Origin: Amphibalanus amphitrite
Lineage: Eukaryota > Arthropoda > Thecostraca > Balanomorpha > Balanidae
Length of the DNA: 64,000 bases
Assembly (NCBI RefSeq): GCF_019059575.1
Contig: NW_024881702.1
Span: 1-64,000, forward strand
Reading direction: 5' to 3'
The position numbers and the translations under genes are program-made. Below are positions 10,777-23,429 of the stretch, piece after piece; the stretch's first letter is position 1; every line of letters starts with the position of its first letter. Under the pieces are notes generated by a model. The model ran no database searches and had not been told where the DNA came from. It saw only the letters and a program-made list of their open reading frames with translations.

Positions 10777-11456
10777 TTAGCAAAGAAGCGGCAATACGTT
10801 CTGGACATGGTCAGGGTTAGTGCCGCTCTTTGCCGTGAAAGTCATGCATTCGAATTGGGTGCCACTGCCGCCCGCCGGCCCGGTGGCCGCCGCTGTGGGT
10901 CAGCTCTGGGGCTCCGGTGGGGCGGGCCCGCTTCGAACAGTCGCAGGCGCGCAGTTAGAGCGGCTGCGAGCCTGTGCGTGCGCCGACGTGTCTCGGCACG
11001 GTGAAAGGCAGCGCGCGCCGGCCGTTCCCACGGCCGGTCGTGTCGGGGGCGCGGCCGGACCGTTTTTAGCGTCGTGTGGGTGGGCGCGGCCGGCCGGCAC
11101 GCCGGTACCGTACGCCGCCCGCAGCGCTCAAGGCTGTCTGGTGGCCCGGGCGGCCGCTCGTGACCGCGCCGCCGCGGGACGGAGAGAGCCGTCGGTAGCG
11201 GCGGCGGTCAGCGGGTCGGGGCCGGCCCGCCGAGAGCGCACCCACAGCCGCTCCGGCGGGCCGCCCACGCCGCGCCGCGTCGATCGATGTTAGCGACGCA
11301 CCCGGCCCACACACCGACACCTACACACTGCAAACGGGGCCGGGAGGCCACCGACGCACCCGCCCCACAGATCGACACCTACGACATCTCCGCAACAGCT
11401 GCCGGCAGGTGCGCCGGCACCAGACAGACCGCCGGCACCGTCCCCTCCCTCTGCCT

Positions 11457-11584
<128 letters not shown>

Positions 11585-12350
11585 CTCGCTCTCGCGCTCT
11601 CTGTCAAGTCCAGCTATTCACAGAGCAGCAGCTTTACAAGCTCAATGCTCATCGACCTCCTCTGTCACTCTGCCTGTGCCGTGCCCGCCGCCTGGGGCCC
11701 GCGGCCGGTCAGGTCACGTCCCTGCCCGCAGCGCCGTGCCCGCCGCGCCGGCAGCTAGGTCGGGCGGGCCGTGTGGTCGGGCCGCGCTGCGGAGCCGGTC
11801 GCCAGGTGCGCAGCCGCCGGGCGCGTGCACCGAGCGGCCTTGCTGCGGCGCTGGCCGACCGGCTGACCTCGGGCCCGGCGACCTGCCGTGTTAGTAAACA
11901 GCCGCCGCACCCAGGCTCGGCGCCGCGCCGCGCTCACTGCTGCGCAGTCCGCCCCGTGGCTCCCAGAACCCCAACCACAATGGAGTCATGTGCAGCCGCA
12001 GCCACAGACAAAGGGCTGGCCAGCGCGCCCACAAAGAGAACCTCAGACGACCGGTCACGGCGAGGGACGACGCACCGCGGCGGCCGGCAAAGGACGGGCC
12101 GCGGGCTCGGGCGGCATTGGAGGCTCGTGACGGGGCGCCATTGTCGGCGGGCTCGTTGGCGGCGATGCGATGATGCAGCGGCGAGCGCGCGCCACGCTCA
12201 GCCCTAGATGCGTGCACGGCTCGGCTGCGGCCTTCGAGGTCGCTCGACGGCTCGGTGCACAATATCGTGTGCGTCAAACCGACCGCGGATCGTCGACATC
12301 GGCCTTGGTTACGCACCGCGCTGACGTACTTGATCCGTGCGTGACGCTAT

Positions 12351-13990
12351 CGTTTCACAAGGCCTTCTCGAAGAGAAGGGCGTCTGTCTATTTTTGACAG
12401 GGCTGGGCTGCCGCTATGTGGCATTGTCTTAACGCCTTATGACGCTGGTCTGCAATAGGTGGGCATATGGGTCAAGGAATGCAGGTAATGCATTGCGAGA
12501 GGGAGAAGAGACCTGGTGAAGGTCACACAGCAGCGCGAACAGATTTTCCTCCTTGTAAACTATTTTCTGAGAATGGTCTCACCAGCTCAGGAGAGTGAAT
12601 GGATCCGATGGCGGGGCCGGAGTCGTTCACGGAGGTATGGCATCGCCGCAGTGCTGCTCGTTAGGCAGTCGGCCGATGAGGCGGAAACGGTTTTATTTAT
12701 CGCCGGGCCCGGTCGGCCGCACACATTTAATGAAGCCCTCACCGCTCGCTGCGCTGCAGACCGGTGAGGGCGGAGGGAGCGGCCTCAGCACCTCACCTAC
12801 GGACTGCAGGTCGCTCGGAGCATCCAGAAGGACCTGGCGGACACACACCACCGGTACTACCGGGCCTTGATAATCCTGCGGCCAGGCTGTAACCCAATTC
12901 AGCAACAAGTTCCATTAAAATACTCCTGCCTCATTCACAGGCCTTATTCAGAATGGAGTCTTTGAGAGGAGAGGCGAGTGATACCTTGATTCCACGAAGC
13001 AAACGATTAAAAGTCTTCCTTTGAACTGCTCGGCAGCGTTAGGAAGCTAAGATCTCAACTCAAGACGGGAATAAAAGTCAACCAACATCCGTCCTCACGC
13101 ATATTTATTTAAGCGGCTCATTAAACAGAGTCAAATGTTTCGATCATGTGGGTAATGACGAAACAATGTGACGGCAGACAGCAGGGTTTAATCCGTAAAA
13201 GCAGTAACGTCTAAATAAACGACAGAAATCCGTAAAAGCAGGAACGTCTAAATAAACGACAGACCAGTGAAACTCGGGCTAACTTTCCGAGCAGTGGGAC
13301 CAAGCTATACAAATTTGGGCAAACGAATCATTCAGCAACAACAAAAAATATGAAACTAAGTTCAAGGTTCAGAGGTCAGATTTTGCAACAGAAAATCGCC
13401 GGCTGCTGAGTGCTGGTAGTTTTTTTTCATGCAGTGACCCACCGGTTTAAAATCAACCACGCGAACAATCAACTACTGATGTGAAAACATCGTTTAAAGG
13501 TTGGCTGATCTAGACATTTCAGTTGGGAGGGTGGTGTTTTTAACATCAGCAGTTATTTCTTCGTGTAGCTGGCGAAATGAGGGACGACTTTAATGCAAAA
13601 AAAAAAAAAATGACAGCGCAGCTGTCTTTTCTGTTGGTAAAAACTAAAACTGGCCTGAGGTCTCATCGAGGTAGGTATTGTGTAATATGACAAATTGACA
13701 AGAATATACAAACTGTTTAAACGGAACGACCTTGAAAGACGCGTAATTAGTCAATATTCACTGGATTTTGATTTCAAAAACCAGCAAGATGGATAGTGAC
13801 GGCTCCTCTGTAGAGCAGCGACAACTGGTTAGTTAGGTATATGTATGTGATATGTGAATATAAACTTGTTCCGTCCCAGGCTCTCCTTGTTCGACGAACT
13901 GTCTCCGCCCCCACAGTCCCACATTTCGGCATTGCCAGCATCTGTCTGTTTTACCGAATAATGTCTCGTTATTCGCTTAACAATTAATAT
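12351..13990. other. AT-rich DNA, nothing recognised apart from a short duplication
   Basis: No long frames. A 14-base A-run at 13597-13610 might end an old retroelement read on the plus strand, but nothing before it is recognisable. Confidence 0.4.
13190..13263. repeat. 37-bp tandem duplication
   Basis: Two adjacent 37-bp copies starting aatccgtaaaagcag differ at one base (T at 13205, G at 13242). Confidence 0.9.
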
Positions 13991-14598
13991 TCACTTGATT
14001 TCCAATGTTTTAATGCACATCCCAGCCGAAGGCGAATCAGCGCGATAGGGGAACTGCTCATCACAGTGGTCTGCGGAGCCGGAGGCGGCCGAGGGGCCGG
14101 GACGGGCCGCGGGAGCGTTGCACTGGCGTCCTTTGTGACTCCGGCCAGCTCGGCTCGGACGGCTATGGACACAAAGACCGGCACGTGACCTCTGCCTGCA
14201 TTCCAGCCAGACCGCCTCCGGTCCGGCAGAGGAGGCCCGGCCCAGAGTCGGAGCGCGCAGGCTCCGCCGCCTCACGGACCGAGAGCTGCCGCCGGTCAGC
14301 CGCCGCGCCAGGCACCACCAGCGGCCGGCGGCGGCCCGGTGACTCCGCGGCGGCCGGGCTGACGTCAGGCCGAGCGGAGGAGGTGGCGAGCTGTGTCGGC
14401 AACACGTCAGCCGACCTGGTTACCGGGACGCGTCACCAGCTGAGCTGGCCTGACCCGACCCGAGGCGCAGCTCGACCGAGCGCAGCGGGCGGCCGGCCGC
14501 GGGGCCACACAGCAGCCGGTCGGGTCGTGAGGACAGGAACGTGGCGCCGCGGCAGCCTGATGACAATTGACAAGATGAGCATATAACAAGTCGGCGCA

Positions 14599-14606
14599 TA
14601 TAAATA
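14599..14606 (+). promoter_or_regulatory. Possible TATA box at the edge of a GC-rich block
   Basis: TATAAATA stands in otherwise GC-rich DNA and is followed 25-35 bases later by cacacaacacgtcagg. No transcript or exon can be shown downstream, so this is only a candidate core promoter; chance occurrence is quite possible. Confidence 0.2.
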
Positions 14607-16151
14607 GGCGGGCGCTGGACGCACCTGTTTACACACAACACGTCAGGAATGCGAGCACCTGCTCGGCAGCAAGGCCGATGACTAAGCGGCCGCCTGGTAA
14701 ATGGCCGGCGCGCGGCGTGCCCGGCCGATGAGTCAGCCGGCCGGCGCGGCCTAGCCCGTCTCCGGGTCCGAGGTGCCGTTTCTGGGGCCGAGGTGTCCGA
14801 ATGGCTCGCCCATGTCGCCGTCTCGGTCGGCTCGTCTAACGGTGTGTCGGCGTGGCGGCGCGTTTTTCCGGGCACCTTTCACCGCTCGGCCGGCGCCGCT
14901 CGGCCGGTGTGACTGCCGTATCCGGGTGCCACCGCCGACCACGGCCCGTCCGGCCGGTGGACGGTGACGTGGCCCGTCCGGCGCCGCCACGTGTGGCCCC
15001 TGGCGCGGCACACGGCCCGCTCCATATGCGCCCGTCCGTCCATACACTGTGGTCCGTCCTGCACGGACGCTGATGTAACCGGCGGCCGGGGATGGTCCGC
15101 GCTGCCCGGTCGGCGCGGCCCTGCCCGCACCTGTCTCCGCCGCACACGCCGCGGGTAGGTACCCAAGGTGTGGCGCTGGCGGCCTATACTGAGAACGGGT
15201 GCAAGCCGCCGACACGGGCGCGGATAGCACAGGGAGCACAGGGAGCGGACACCGGGTGCGACCACCAGACGCCGACACAGGGCATGGTGTCCGCGCCCAG
15301 TTCCCCGTCCTAACCTGCTTGGAGCCTGCTGCGCAGTATAGACGACTACTGAAAACGGTGTCACGGCCCGGCTCTGAACAGCTACAGCCGGAGAATATTT
15401 AGGGTATGTCGCCACCGGCGCCACGTACCGGCCGCCTGACGACATTTCCTGGATGACAAACCCACTGCTCTCTCAGTGGACGGGGCCAACTGTTTGATGT
15501 TCCACTCCGTTACGTTACGATCCGTTCACACCGCTTCACTCAGAGACCGGTCCGTTACGCAGGACGCCGGGGATTCCTCGCCTCGATTTCATGAGGCCGG
15601 CGGCGGGCTCCGCCGAGCTGCGCCGCGCTGCTGTGCCGGCCTTGGCTGCATACCGAGCCGCCAGAGACGCGCCGCCTAACGGTCGGTTGTCATGGCGACC
15701 GGGTGGCTGCGCCGTCTGGTGAAAGAGGTGCGCCGGTCGGCCAGGGCCGGCCGCGACCGGCCTTGGCGGCGCGGCTACTTTTCCCGGGTCACAAGGTCGG
15801 CCCGCCGGCGCCCCTCTGTGTGCGGTCACGCTTTCACGGCCGTGGCGGGTCGGCCCGGCCCGGCCCGGCCAGCGGTGGCCCAAAAAGTGACCCAGTTGGA
15901 CGGCGAGCGGCCAGCTGACGCCACCATGCCGTCAGTCACGACCTACCATGTACAGACGTCCAGCGGCGCGGCCGATCGGCTGCCAGAGCACCGCGCCGCC
16001 GCCGCCGGCGCCGCTGACCGACCGACTCTGAGGACCGACTGAAGCGCGGGACCGACCCGTGTATACAGACCTGCCCCAGGACTCTGAAACACGGGGCTGA
16101 CACGTCCACCATTCGGAGACTAGCCCCGGAGCACTGTCCCACCATTACCAA

Positions 16152-16260
16152 TGACCGACCCCGGGACACCGGCACTGCGCCACCTGACCGACCCCGGGAC
16201 ACCGTCACTGGCCACCTGACCGACCCCGGGACACCGGCACTGCGCCACCTGACCGACCTC
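16152..16260. repeat. 33-bp minisatellite, about 3.3 copies
   Basis: Units start tgaccgaccccgggacaccg and continue through cactgcgccacc. The second unit is 3 bp shorter and carries a T for G. Confidence 0.85.
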
Positions 16261-16551
16261 GCCAATACCGCGCCGGGTCCGTGCGAGGCCGAACGCAGCC
16301 GCTCCGACGGAAACTGGCTGGTCGGAGGTCACTGGTCCAACGACCGGCCACGGAAGCGGGAAGGGGTCCGCCTGACCCTGACCGGGCCGGGCCGGCGCGG
16401 CGCCCCACGGCCTCCCTGCGAACGGGGTCACGGAACGGCGAGAAGGACGGTCCGAGCAGCAGCAGCCGCCCGCCGCCCGCGTCACCTCCAGATATCGGCC
16501 AGAAAATCACACTGCACCTTCTACATACTGGCGCCAACAGGCTCTTCAGAT

Positions 16552-16933
16552 TCTAACGTGCAGTCTGCAGCATTCTTATTTCCAGACGCACAGCACAAAA
16601 CTGGCAATCAGGCACCCTTTGAAAGTCGCATGAGCAATTGGATGAAACCACTCAACTTCGCTGCCAAATGAAAAAACAATCTCACTGTCTTCGAGCTCGA
16701 TTATGGGTAATATAAGCAGGCAACGACGTAGCACAATAATGAGCGCACACTACATACACTAAGCATGAGATCTAGGTGAAAGGAAAGCATATTTGATACA
16801 TATCTAAAAACATAAGTGCATTCATTTGAATTTTAGCTAGGCAAACTATCTTATCATTATGCAAGCCCCTTGAATGCTTGAAATAACTAATGAGCCAAGC
16901 TTATTATACGACTGTCACCATTTTCAATGCATG
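16552..16933. other. AT-rich DNA, nothing recognised
   Basis: Short flank before the TTAA element at 16938. No coding signal was found. Confidence 0.4.
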
Positions 16934-16937
16934 TTAA

Positions 16938-18123
16938 CCCGCGCCCTGCTGGGGGGGTGTTTGAACACCCCCCCTTGTGGTTTTTCGCGAATATCTCAAA
17001 AACGGCGGCGCGGAGCGCCGCCGTTTTTGGTACACCTTATCATACATCAATTCTACACATGTTGTGCAAATTTCAGACCAAGGTCATTCAAGGTCAGGTC
17101 ACCAGGTCACTTGAAGTGACCTCACCTCATAAAAAGTTTCAATGTCTGTCATAGCTACACCGAGTGACCGATCGCTTTGAAACTTTCAGCGATTGCTAAG
17201 AGCAATAGCATGTACAAAATGTTAATCTCAGAATTTTGATATCGATGACCTAAGGTCAGGTCAATTTTGCGACCTCCCCATTATAAGTCAATGGGAGAAA
17301 ATTGAAATGCGCCTCCTTTGGACGAAAGACATTATAAATACTCTCAAACACTACATTACAAGTGGTTTAGACACACTGAACATGAAAATGGTGTCCGTGA
17401 CCCCTGTTTATGCCCTGAGGTCATCTTAGGTCACGGATGGTATCTAACAGTTTTTCGCAAATAACTTTTGATAGAGGCATGCTAGAGCGATGAAAACGCC
17501 TTAGATGTGTTCAGCTCGACGATACGGATCGACTGATATGCAACATGACCCTTTCCGGTCAGGTCATGACCTTGACCTGAGGTCAAATTTTCAAGTTGAC
17601 CTTTCAAGGTCAAGTTATAGTTCATTCGATGCGTCTTGACGAGAGGAACACGATGCCGGTAAAAGTAAGCTCGTACATGGCTTGGGTCAAAAGTTATTGC
17701 AGAAAAACTGTTTCCGAAAAAATCGGCTATTTTTGCAATTTTTGCCCCCTGCAGGCAAAACCGTTGACGTTAGGTCAAATCTGAGAGAATTACTCAGAAA
17801 GGGCGTTAATAGGGCTATCGAATGCGCTTTTCCGCGGCGCTGTAGCTCTATTGGTTCCCGAGTTATGCGTTGGCTTCTTGGAAATTGTCGACATTCGACC
17901 TGGAAATCGGCGAAATTTTGCCTTCAATGACCTCTGGTGACCTGACCTTTGACCTGACCAAAAAATTGACCGAAGTGATTTCCTCATTATTTTTGACGCT
18001 CTTTCGAACGCCGCCTTCCGCGTATCGCTACGTGGCCCAGGAGCCGAGTTAGAAGGGGGGGTGTTCAAACACCCCCCCCCCCCAGCAGGGCGTGGAAATC
18101 CAGGACCCCCAGCAGGGCGCGGG
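16938..18123. mobile_element. Non-coding TTAA element (piggyBac-type ends), copy A
   Basis: TTAA flanks both sides (16934-16937 and 18124-18127). The ends are inverted, CCCGCGCCCTGCTGGGGGGG on the left and its complement on the right; TTAA plus CCC ends is the piggyBac pattern. Just inside each end is a perfect hairpin, seven G, TGTT, a 2-base loop, AACA, seven C (16951-16974 and 18055-18078). Next on the left comes aatatctcaaaaacgg, leading into a second hairpin of GGCGGCGC and GCGCCGCC (17003-17024). The right end has an extra partial copy of the terminus (cccagcagggcg) 28 bp inward. Many TGACCT/AGGTCA words occur at 17085-17125, 17245-17275, 17405-17440, 17560-17625 and 17930-17960. There is no transposase. 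Confidence 0.8.
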
Positions 18124-18127
18124 TTAA

Positions 18128-18800
18128 GGTCTCATTTAAACATGAAATGTTGTCATATATGGCTGCTGATGGCGCTGAACACACACGGAATTTCCCATCA
18201 ATCGGTACAGTCGGCTCATGGTGCGTGTGCTCCACTATAGCTTTCCATTTCAACTCTCAAACCGATCGGTTACCGCATGGCACAACGGCTTCAAGCTGTT
18301 GGAACTTTGAGGCTCGCATTTGTGTCGAAAAATTTAGCCCAAGAAACCTTAATGCATACATTAGTCATTTTCACGACGGCCATCTGTACACATTTGGTGC
18401 AGATTAGGTGCAGATTTGGTGCAGAGCTGGTCAAATTTGGTTCAGTGTGTTTCCTAAACGTTGTCAGTTTGGGTTGCACAGAAAAAAAAACTCATTCTTT
18501 TCAAATTATCAGACATAATTTTCGATGAAAACACTGAAATAGATTAAAGATATGAATATATTTATCGTAAAAGAGATTTGGTGTAGATTTGGTCAAAATA
18601 GATGCATTCGCCAGATAGCCCGTCGTGAACACGATTATCTATCATAATAAGAGGAGTGGTGTGCCATAAGAGGTGTGTCTTAAGAAACTGCTCAAACGCC
18701 GCATGCATAACTTTGCACGGTCCAATGCCATGGTTTGGACGCCGCCTCTTACAGTTTGCACTCGTCGTGTGCAATTGGCCTACACAATGCATGTCCACCG
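18128..18800. other. AT-rich DNA, nothing recognised
   Basis: The phrase tttggtgcagatt recurs loosely at 18392-18440 and 18575-18600. No coding signal was found. Confidence 0.4.
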
Positions 18801-19983
18801 GCCCTTTCTACCTAGAGCGCCCTTCCGTGTCCTTGCAAGGCCGCGCAGCGGACCGACTGGTCAGCGCGGCTCATGTCCGCTGCCCGGCCCCGTCCCGTTC
18901 GCGGCCGTTCGCCGCACACGGCTGTCGGCTGTCGACACCATCAACCGACGCCGAGTGCCCGCAAATCCGTCCAGCCGACCGCGGCCCGGGCTTACCCACC
19001 ACCTGACATTTGACAAAATGTTATCAGAACGGTACGGCGCCACAAAAATCCCGCTGGCTCCGATCGGCGAGAGATACGGCGGCGGGCCGGCGCCCTTTGG
19101 CGACAGGGCCGCCGGCGTCCTTTGGCCACAGGGCCGCCGCGGCGCCGTGACGGCCGGCGTGCAGCGCCGCCCCCGCACATAGCGGGTCCGGTCGGGGGGC
19201 CGGCCGGCCCTGTAAATACACCTACACGGTGCAGCGGTCCCGGACCGGTCCGCGGGCCGGCCGGCCGCCGTTCTCGGCACTGGACGCGGATGTGGGCGCG
19301 CCGACCGTGTCCCTGGCCGGCCGTCACGGTCGAGCTAACCGTGAGAACGCCGGCCGGCCGGGAGCGACGGCCGTCCTTCCACGGCCACCGACACCGCAGC
19401 GCGGCGCTACACGCCACCGAACCTGATCTGTCACCCGTCTGAGATCATCCACACTTCCCGCTTACGGCCAGCGTCCTTCCACGGCTGAAAAATGTGAAGG
19501 ACGATGGTTCGAGCAATGCCAAGGAAAACAAGCATCGGGCGTGATATCATGCTGCACTCAAATACCACAAGCATCGCGCGACCCAAACACGAAAGCTTCC
19601 CTGCTGAAAACGCCGCCTAGCCCGGTCCTTTTTCCGCCCGCCGTTTGCGGCAAGTGGGTGTCATCGGCGCCGGCAGCGGTCGCCGACGGACGCCAACGGA
19701 CTGCCGCGGCCTGCAGGCCGGTGCGCGTGTCGCCGGGGCTGCCCTGGGCTGCCAGCCCGCGGTCCCAGGTCGCGGGGTCCGGCCCGGTGGTCGTCTGACA
19801 GGTCAAACTGGGCCATGGGTGTGACCTGGCCACTGTGGCGGGTTCGTGAGCGGCGGCAGGGAGCGGCTGTGCACAGCCGACGCCGCCGACGCCGACAGCA
19901 GGTGAAAGGCATTCCGAGAGCCGGACGGAGAGAGCGGCGACGGTGTACCCAGCTGGGGAGGGGGCCACAGCGGCACACCAGAC

Positions 19984-19985
<2 letters not shown>

Positions 19986-20031
<46 letters not shown>

Positions 20032-20074
20032 AGAGAGAGAGAGAGAGAGGGAGAGAGAGAGAGAGAGGGGGGAG
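19986..20074. repeat. (GA)n microsatellite with GGG interruptions
   Basis: About 88 bp of GA broken by three short G-runs. A smaller interrupted GA tract of about 55 bp lies 460 bp away at 20536-20590. Confidence 0.95.
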
Positions 20075-20535
20075 ATTCGGATAGGTGCTGAAGACGAGCT
20101 CCAACAGCCAGCTGCCGGTACAGCGGTCGCGCCTGGCGTTTCTCCGCGTGCCTGTCACGGCGTGCGGCGCGGCGCGGCGGATGACGCCGGACGGCCCGAT
20201 TGTCACGGCCTTCGTGCGGCTGCGGCTGCAATGCAGGCCAGGTTTGCGTCACGGCCGGAGGTCGGCGCTGTTTTGCAACGGCCCGCCGTGAGCCGGCCGG
20301 CCCCGTTAGGGCCGCCGGAGACGCGTAATGGGCACAAGGCCGGCCATGACATTCCCTGCAAGGCACCAGTGCGCGGCCCCGACTAATATCGGCCGCACCA
20401 AACACTTCACCCAGTGGCCCGGTAACGCGCCGCCCACCGCCGACCCGCGCCGCCCCGGTCAGCCCGGCCCCGTGGCACCGAGCACCGGGGTCCATGCAGG
20501 CAACTGGTGCTCCAGATCGGAGGGGGATGGGAGTT

Positions 20536-20590
20536 GGGAGGGAGAGAGAGAGAGAGAGGGGGGGGAGAGAGAGAGAGGGAGAGAGGGAGA
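20536..20590. repeat. Interrupted (GA)n microsatellite
   Basis: GA and GGGA units with a G-run in the middle, in the same orientation as the tract at 19986. Confidence 0.9.
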
Positions 20591-20781
20591 ACTTTCCCAA
20601 ATGCGAAACGCCCTGTGGCACTGCAGCCATACGACAATGTTGCAGTCGGGATCGTGATGTAAACGGGCGATATGTTGGAGGATGATTGCGTCAAGACGTT
20701 TTCGCTCTGTCAGCAACATGCGAACCAAGGTCGCCCACCCGAGGCCGTGTTTAGAAAACCAGCGGCGTGGGCCCTGTGCCC

Positions 20782-20859
20782 AGTTGCATCCACAGCAAGC
20801 CATTCGCCACTTATCTGCAAAGTTGCATCCACTGCAAGCCATTCGCCACTTATCTGGAA
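20782..20859. repeat. 39-bp tandem duplication
   Basis: Two adjacent 39-bp copies starting agttgcatccac differ at only a few bases (for example A/T at the 13th base and C/G near the end). In one plus frame each encodes 13 residues (ASTASHSPLI core), but no real gene is evident. Confidence 0.9.
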
Positions 20860-21598
20860 AGGCCGCACCGAGCTCGAAAGTAACAGGATGATGATTTGGC
20901 AGTGCGGTTGCGATTTGGCTGCGATGTCCATAGAGTGCTGTGCACGGCCTCCCGATAGCGGCCAACAATATCCGTCACACTGCCCGTGCTTCATTGTATA
21001 CCTGCACTACATGCGACACTGCTTACATAACGGCGATGTCTTTATTCGACGGCAATGTGACGTCACTCATAGTTTCGACTTGAACGGAATGCAAGAAAAG
21101 CGACTGATTAGAAAGGGCACGATCAAATTAGGTGCATTCATAATAGGCATAACAAAATACGATGATGACAAAATTGACAGCAGGTGAACAGCAGTCAAAG
21201 GCTTATTATGCCTACCTATGATCGAGATAGCGGACGTTCCATAATTCACTCATTGAAACATGTGCAAACTACAAATAGGCATACTCGTAGGTATACCCAC
21301 TGGCCGTATACCGTGTTGACTTCAGTCATAATTAGGCAAAACTTCATCAAAAACTTAACAGCAAAACAAGGGAGCTGCTACTTTTGCGTCACTACTAGGC
21401 CCGCGAAGCTGTTTGCCTGGCAGTTTGAGCTATATTCGTAACACGTTACAAAGTAAAACACCAACTTACGAAACAGAGAGAAAAAAACATTCAGAATATT
21501 GCGCAATGTGCAATTCGTCTAACGTTGTTCTTTTTCATTATATTACTATTTAATTGTTGTTATTTCTGGAAGTCGAAAGGTGAAGGGTATTTCTGAAG

Positions 21599-21633
21599 GG
21601 CAAACAAAGAACAACAGTTGTTCTTTGTTTGCC
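21599..21633. repeat. 35-bp perfect palindrome
   Basis: Arms GGCAAACAAAGAACAAC and its exact complement are separated by one A. Weaker symmetry extends outward (agggta/taccct). It may be the fused ends of a small element or a binding site; nothing else identifies it. Confidence 0.85.
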
Positions 21634-22700
21634 TTACCCTTTGTCGTTAGTGGTAGACGTAAATACGACGCTATCCAAAACATTGTTTCTCAATAGTTTA
21701 TTCTTATGCGATCCGTTTGCCGGTCTTAAAAAGGATAAAATCCTCTTAAGTCTGATTATAAGCTGTATTCGTTGGAAGCACATTGACGATCTGAGTGACA
21801 TTCTCTGGGGGTTTTAACTAAGCTCCCAATCAGACGGCGTTATCTGCAGCGGCACCGGCGGCCATGACGACCGCTCAGCGGTCCTTTCCCAACCTGAAGG
21901 TCGCCCGGCCATAACGGAAAACCTGTCCAGCTTTGCTGAGCGGCGCTCTTACGAAATCCGCCGGCTGGCCCCCCGCACCGTTACTCGGTGCCTTGAGCAA
22001 GTGTGTGCTCAGAGTTGGCCCGTGTCAGTGCCTAACTCATTCGTGTGTACTGTATGTAAGCATATGATACTTGGAGGGATTCTATGGCTGGATTCAAACG
22101 GCATCTGAGAATAAAGATACCGGCATTAGTGTTCCTTATCCGGAATTCCAATGTTGACCGGACAGTTTTTACTATGCGGATTTCATATGTGTGCCTGTGC
22201 ACACTACACATCTGACCCGGCCGCACACTTGAATTACCTGGCTGTGCTCTGCTGTGCCTGGCTGTTTGACCGATGTGTCACAGACTACCCGCCGTCTCCG
22301 AGTCGGTCGCCCCCCCCCCCCCCACACCCGGCGGGGAGGGCCGTTTGAGGTCCCGGGAGACCGGCGGCCCTGTCCTGTCCTGTGCCGGCCGGGGAACTAC
22401 ATAGTCACGCGACGTGGCCGACCGTGAGGGCGCACATCTCTCGCGGGACGTGACGCCGACAGACGCGGCCTCGGACTCAGCCAGCTCCGACTCAGCGTGA
22501 CGCAGAGGTCTGGACTGGAGGAACGCCGGACGGACAAACACGGTCGGAGCTGCCGCTGGGCACAGGGACACCGGGCGGGCCCAGCCGGAGCTGCCGCCGG
22601 CTGGGTCCGGCTCAGTCGCATTGGCGGCCGGTGCTGATGTCTAAGAAGATGCTTTTTCAGCCCTGACTCCGCAGTCACTGACTGTTCGTATTCGATCGGA

Positions 22701-22966
22701 GTCCGGGGGGATGCAGTCGCAGAGTCCGAGGGGATGCGGTCGCAGAGTCCGGAGGGATGCAGTCGCAGAGTCCGGAGGGGGGATGCAGTCGCAGAGTCCG
22801 GAGGGATGCAGTCGCAGAGTCCGGAGGGGGGATGCAGTCGCAGGGTCCGGGGGATGCAGTCGCAGAGTCCGGAGGGATGCAGTCGCAGAGTCCGGGGGAT
22901 GCAGTCGCAGAGTCCGGAGGGATGCAGTCGCAGAGTCCGGGGGATGCAGTCGCAGAGCCTCCGGGG
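22701..22966. repeat. Minisatellite, 11 copies of gatgcagtcgcagagtccgg
   Basis: The core gatgcagtcgcagagtccgg is repeated 11 times. Units vary between about 21 and 26 bp because of differing numbers of G and A after the core. Longer (ggaggg) and shorter (gggg) spacers alternate in the last five units, which points to a higher-order unit. Confidence 0.95.
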
Positions 22967-23346
22967 CGGACGGGGACAAGAATTAGACGGGCAGCCGGGA
23001 GACAGCAGAGGTTGCAGGACACAGCCTGGATGGGATGGGAGTGGGAGGGGGGGGGGGCGGAGACAGCGGTGGACGGTGAGCAGACCTCAGAGGCGCCGGC
23101 CCGCGGCGCTCTGGAGCTCCCGTGTACCGCGTCGGGCCGCTGACGGCACTGCAGGCTGCCGCGGCGCCGACGGTGACCAACAGATGGCGCCAGGGGTGGG
23201 GAAAACGGCTCAATTCCAGCACACTGCCACAGTTACCTATTTGTGAGCGGAACGGTTAGAAAAGTTTTCAAAGACCGACCAAGCGGCAATGCAACAATTA
23301 ATTCATTCACGGAATCAGGAATGTCCGCTTCAGGAATTAGGTAGCC
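22967..23346. other. Mixed DNA with a G-run, nothing recognised
   Basis: A G-run lies at 23048-23057. No coding or RNA signal was found before the tRNA-like sequence. Confidence 0.35.
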
Positions 23347-23429
23347 TGTCCCGTAGCTCAGTTGGTAGAGCGCTGAACTCCCGGTAGTGAGAGCCCGGGT
23401 TCGAGTCGTTTGAGACTCCTGACGGGGAT
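23347..23429 (+). ncRNA. tRNA-like sequence (pseudogene or SINE head)
   Basis: An exact internal A box region (TAGCTCAGTTGGTAGAGC, 23354-23371) and B box (GGGTTCGAGTC, 23398-23408) are present with normal spacing. The D arm folds (GCTC/GAGC), and a T arm with CCGGG before TTCGAG is partly possible. The anticodon arm (ctgaactcccggtagtgagag) does not fold cleanly. The 3' acceptor match (cggggat) lies about 14 bp too far out. This fits a tRNA pseudogene or the pol III head of a SINE better than a working tRNA. The following 110 bp (to about 23525) could be the SINE body, but no second copy in this window supports that. Confidence 0.55.

Larger units (their letters stand above)
13991..16551. other. 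GC-rich block, no gene recognised
   Basis: CpG-dense DNA with many GGCCGG words and only low-complexity frames. A TATA-like motif and a 33-bp tandem repeat within it are listed separately. Confidence 0.4.
18801..20660. other. GC-rich block with GA repeats, no gene recognised
   Basis: CpG-dense, with GGCCGGCCGG runs at 19196-19270 and 19348-19365. Only low-complexity frames are present. Confidence 0.4.
20661..22700. other. Mixed AT-rich DNA with a duplication and a palindrome
   Basis: No conserved domain was found. It contains a 39-bp tandem duplication, a 35-bp palindrome and a C-run at 22310-22323. Confidence 0.4.

Noticed and set aside
22701..22966. CRISPR array
   Set aside because: The spacers are only a few bases and nearly identical, so it is a tandem repeat, not repeats with unique spacers.
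22711..23246. Possible repeat protein (RRDAVAESGG units)
   Set aside because: It is explained by the 11-copy minisatellite, and the unit length is not constant in frame.
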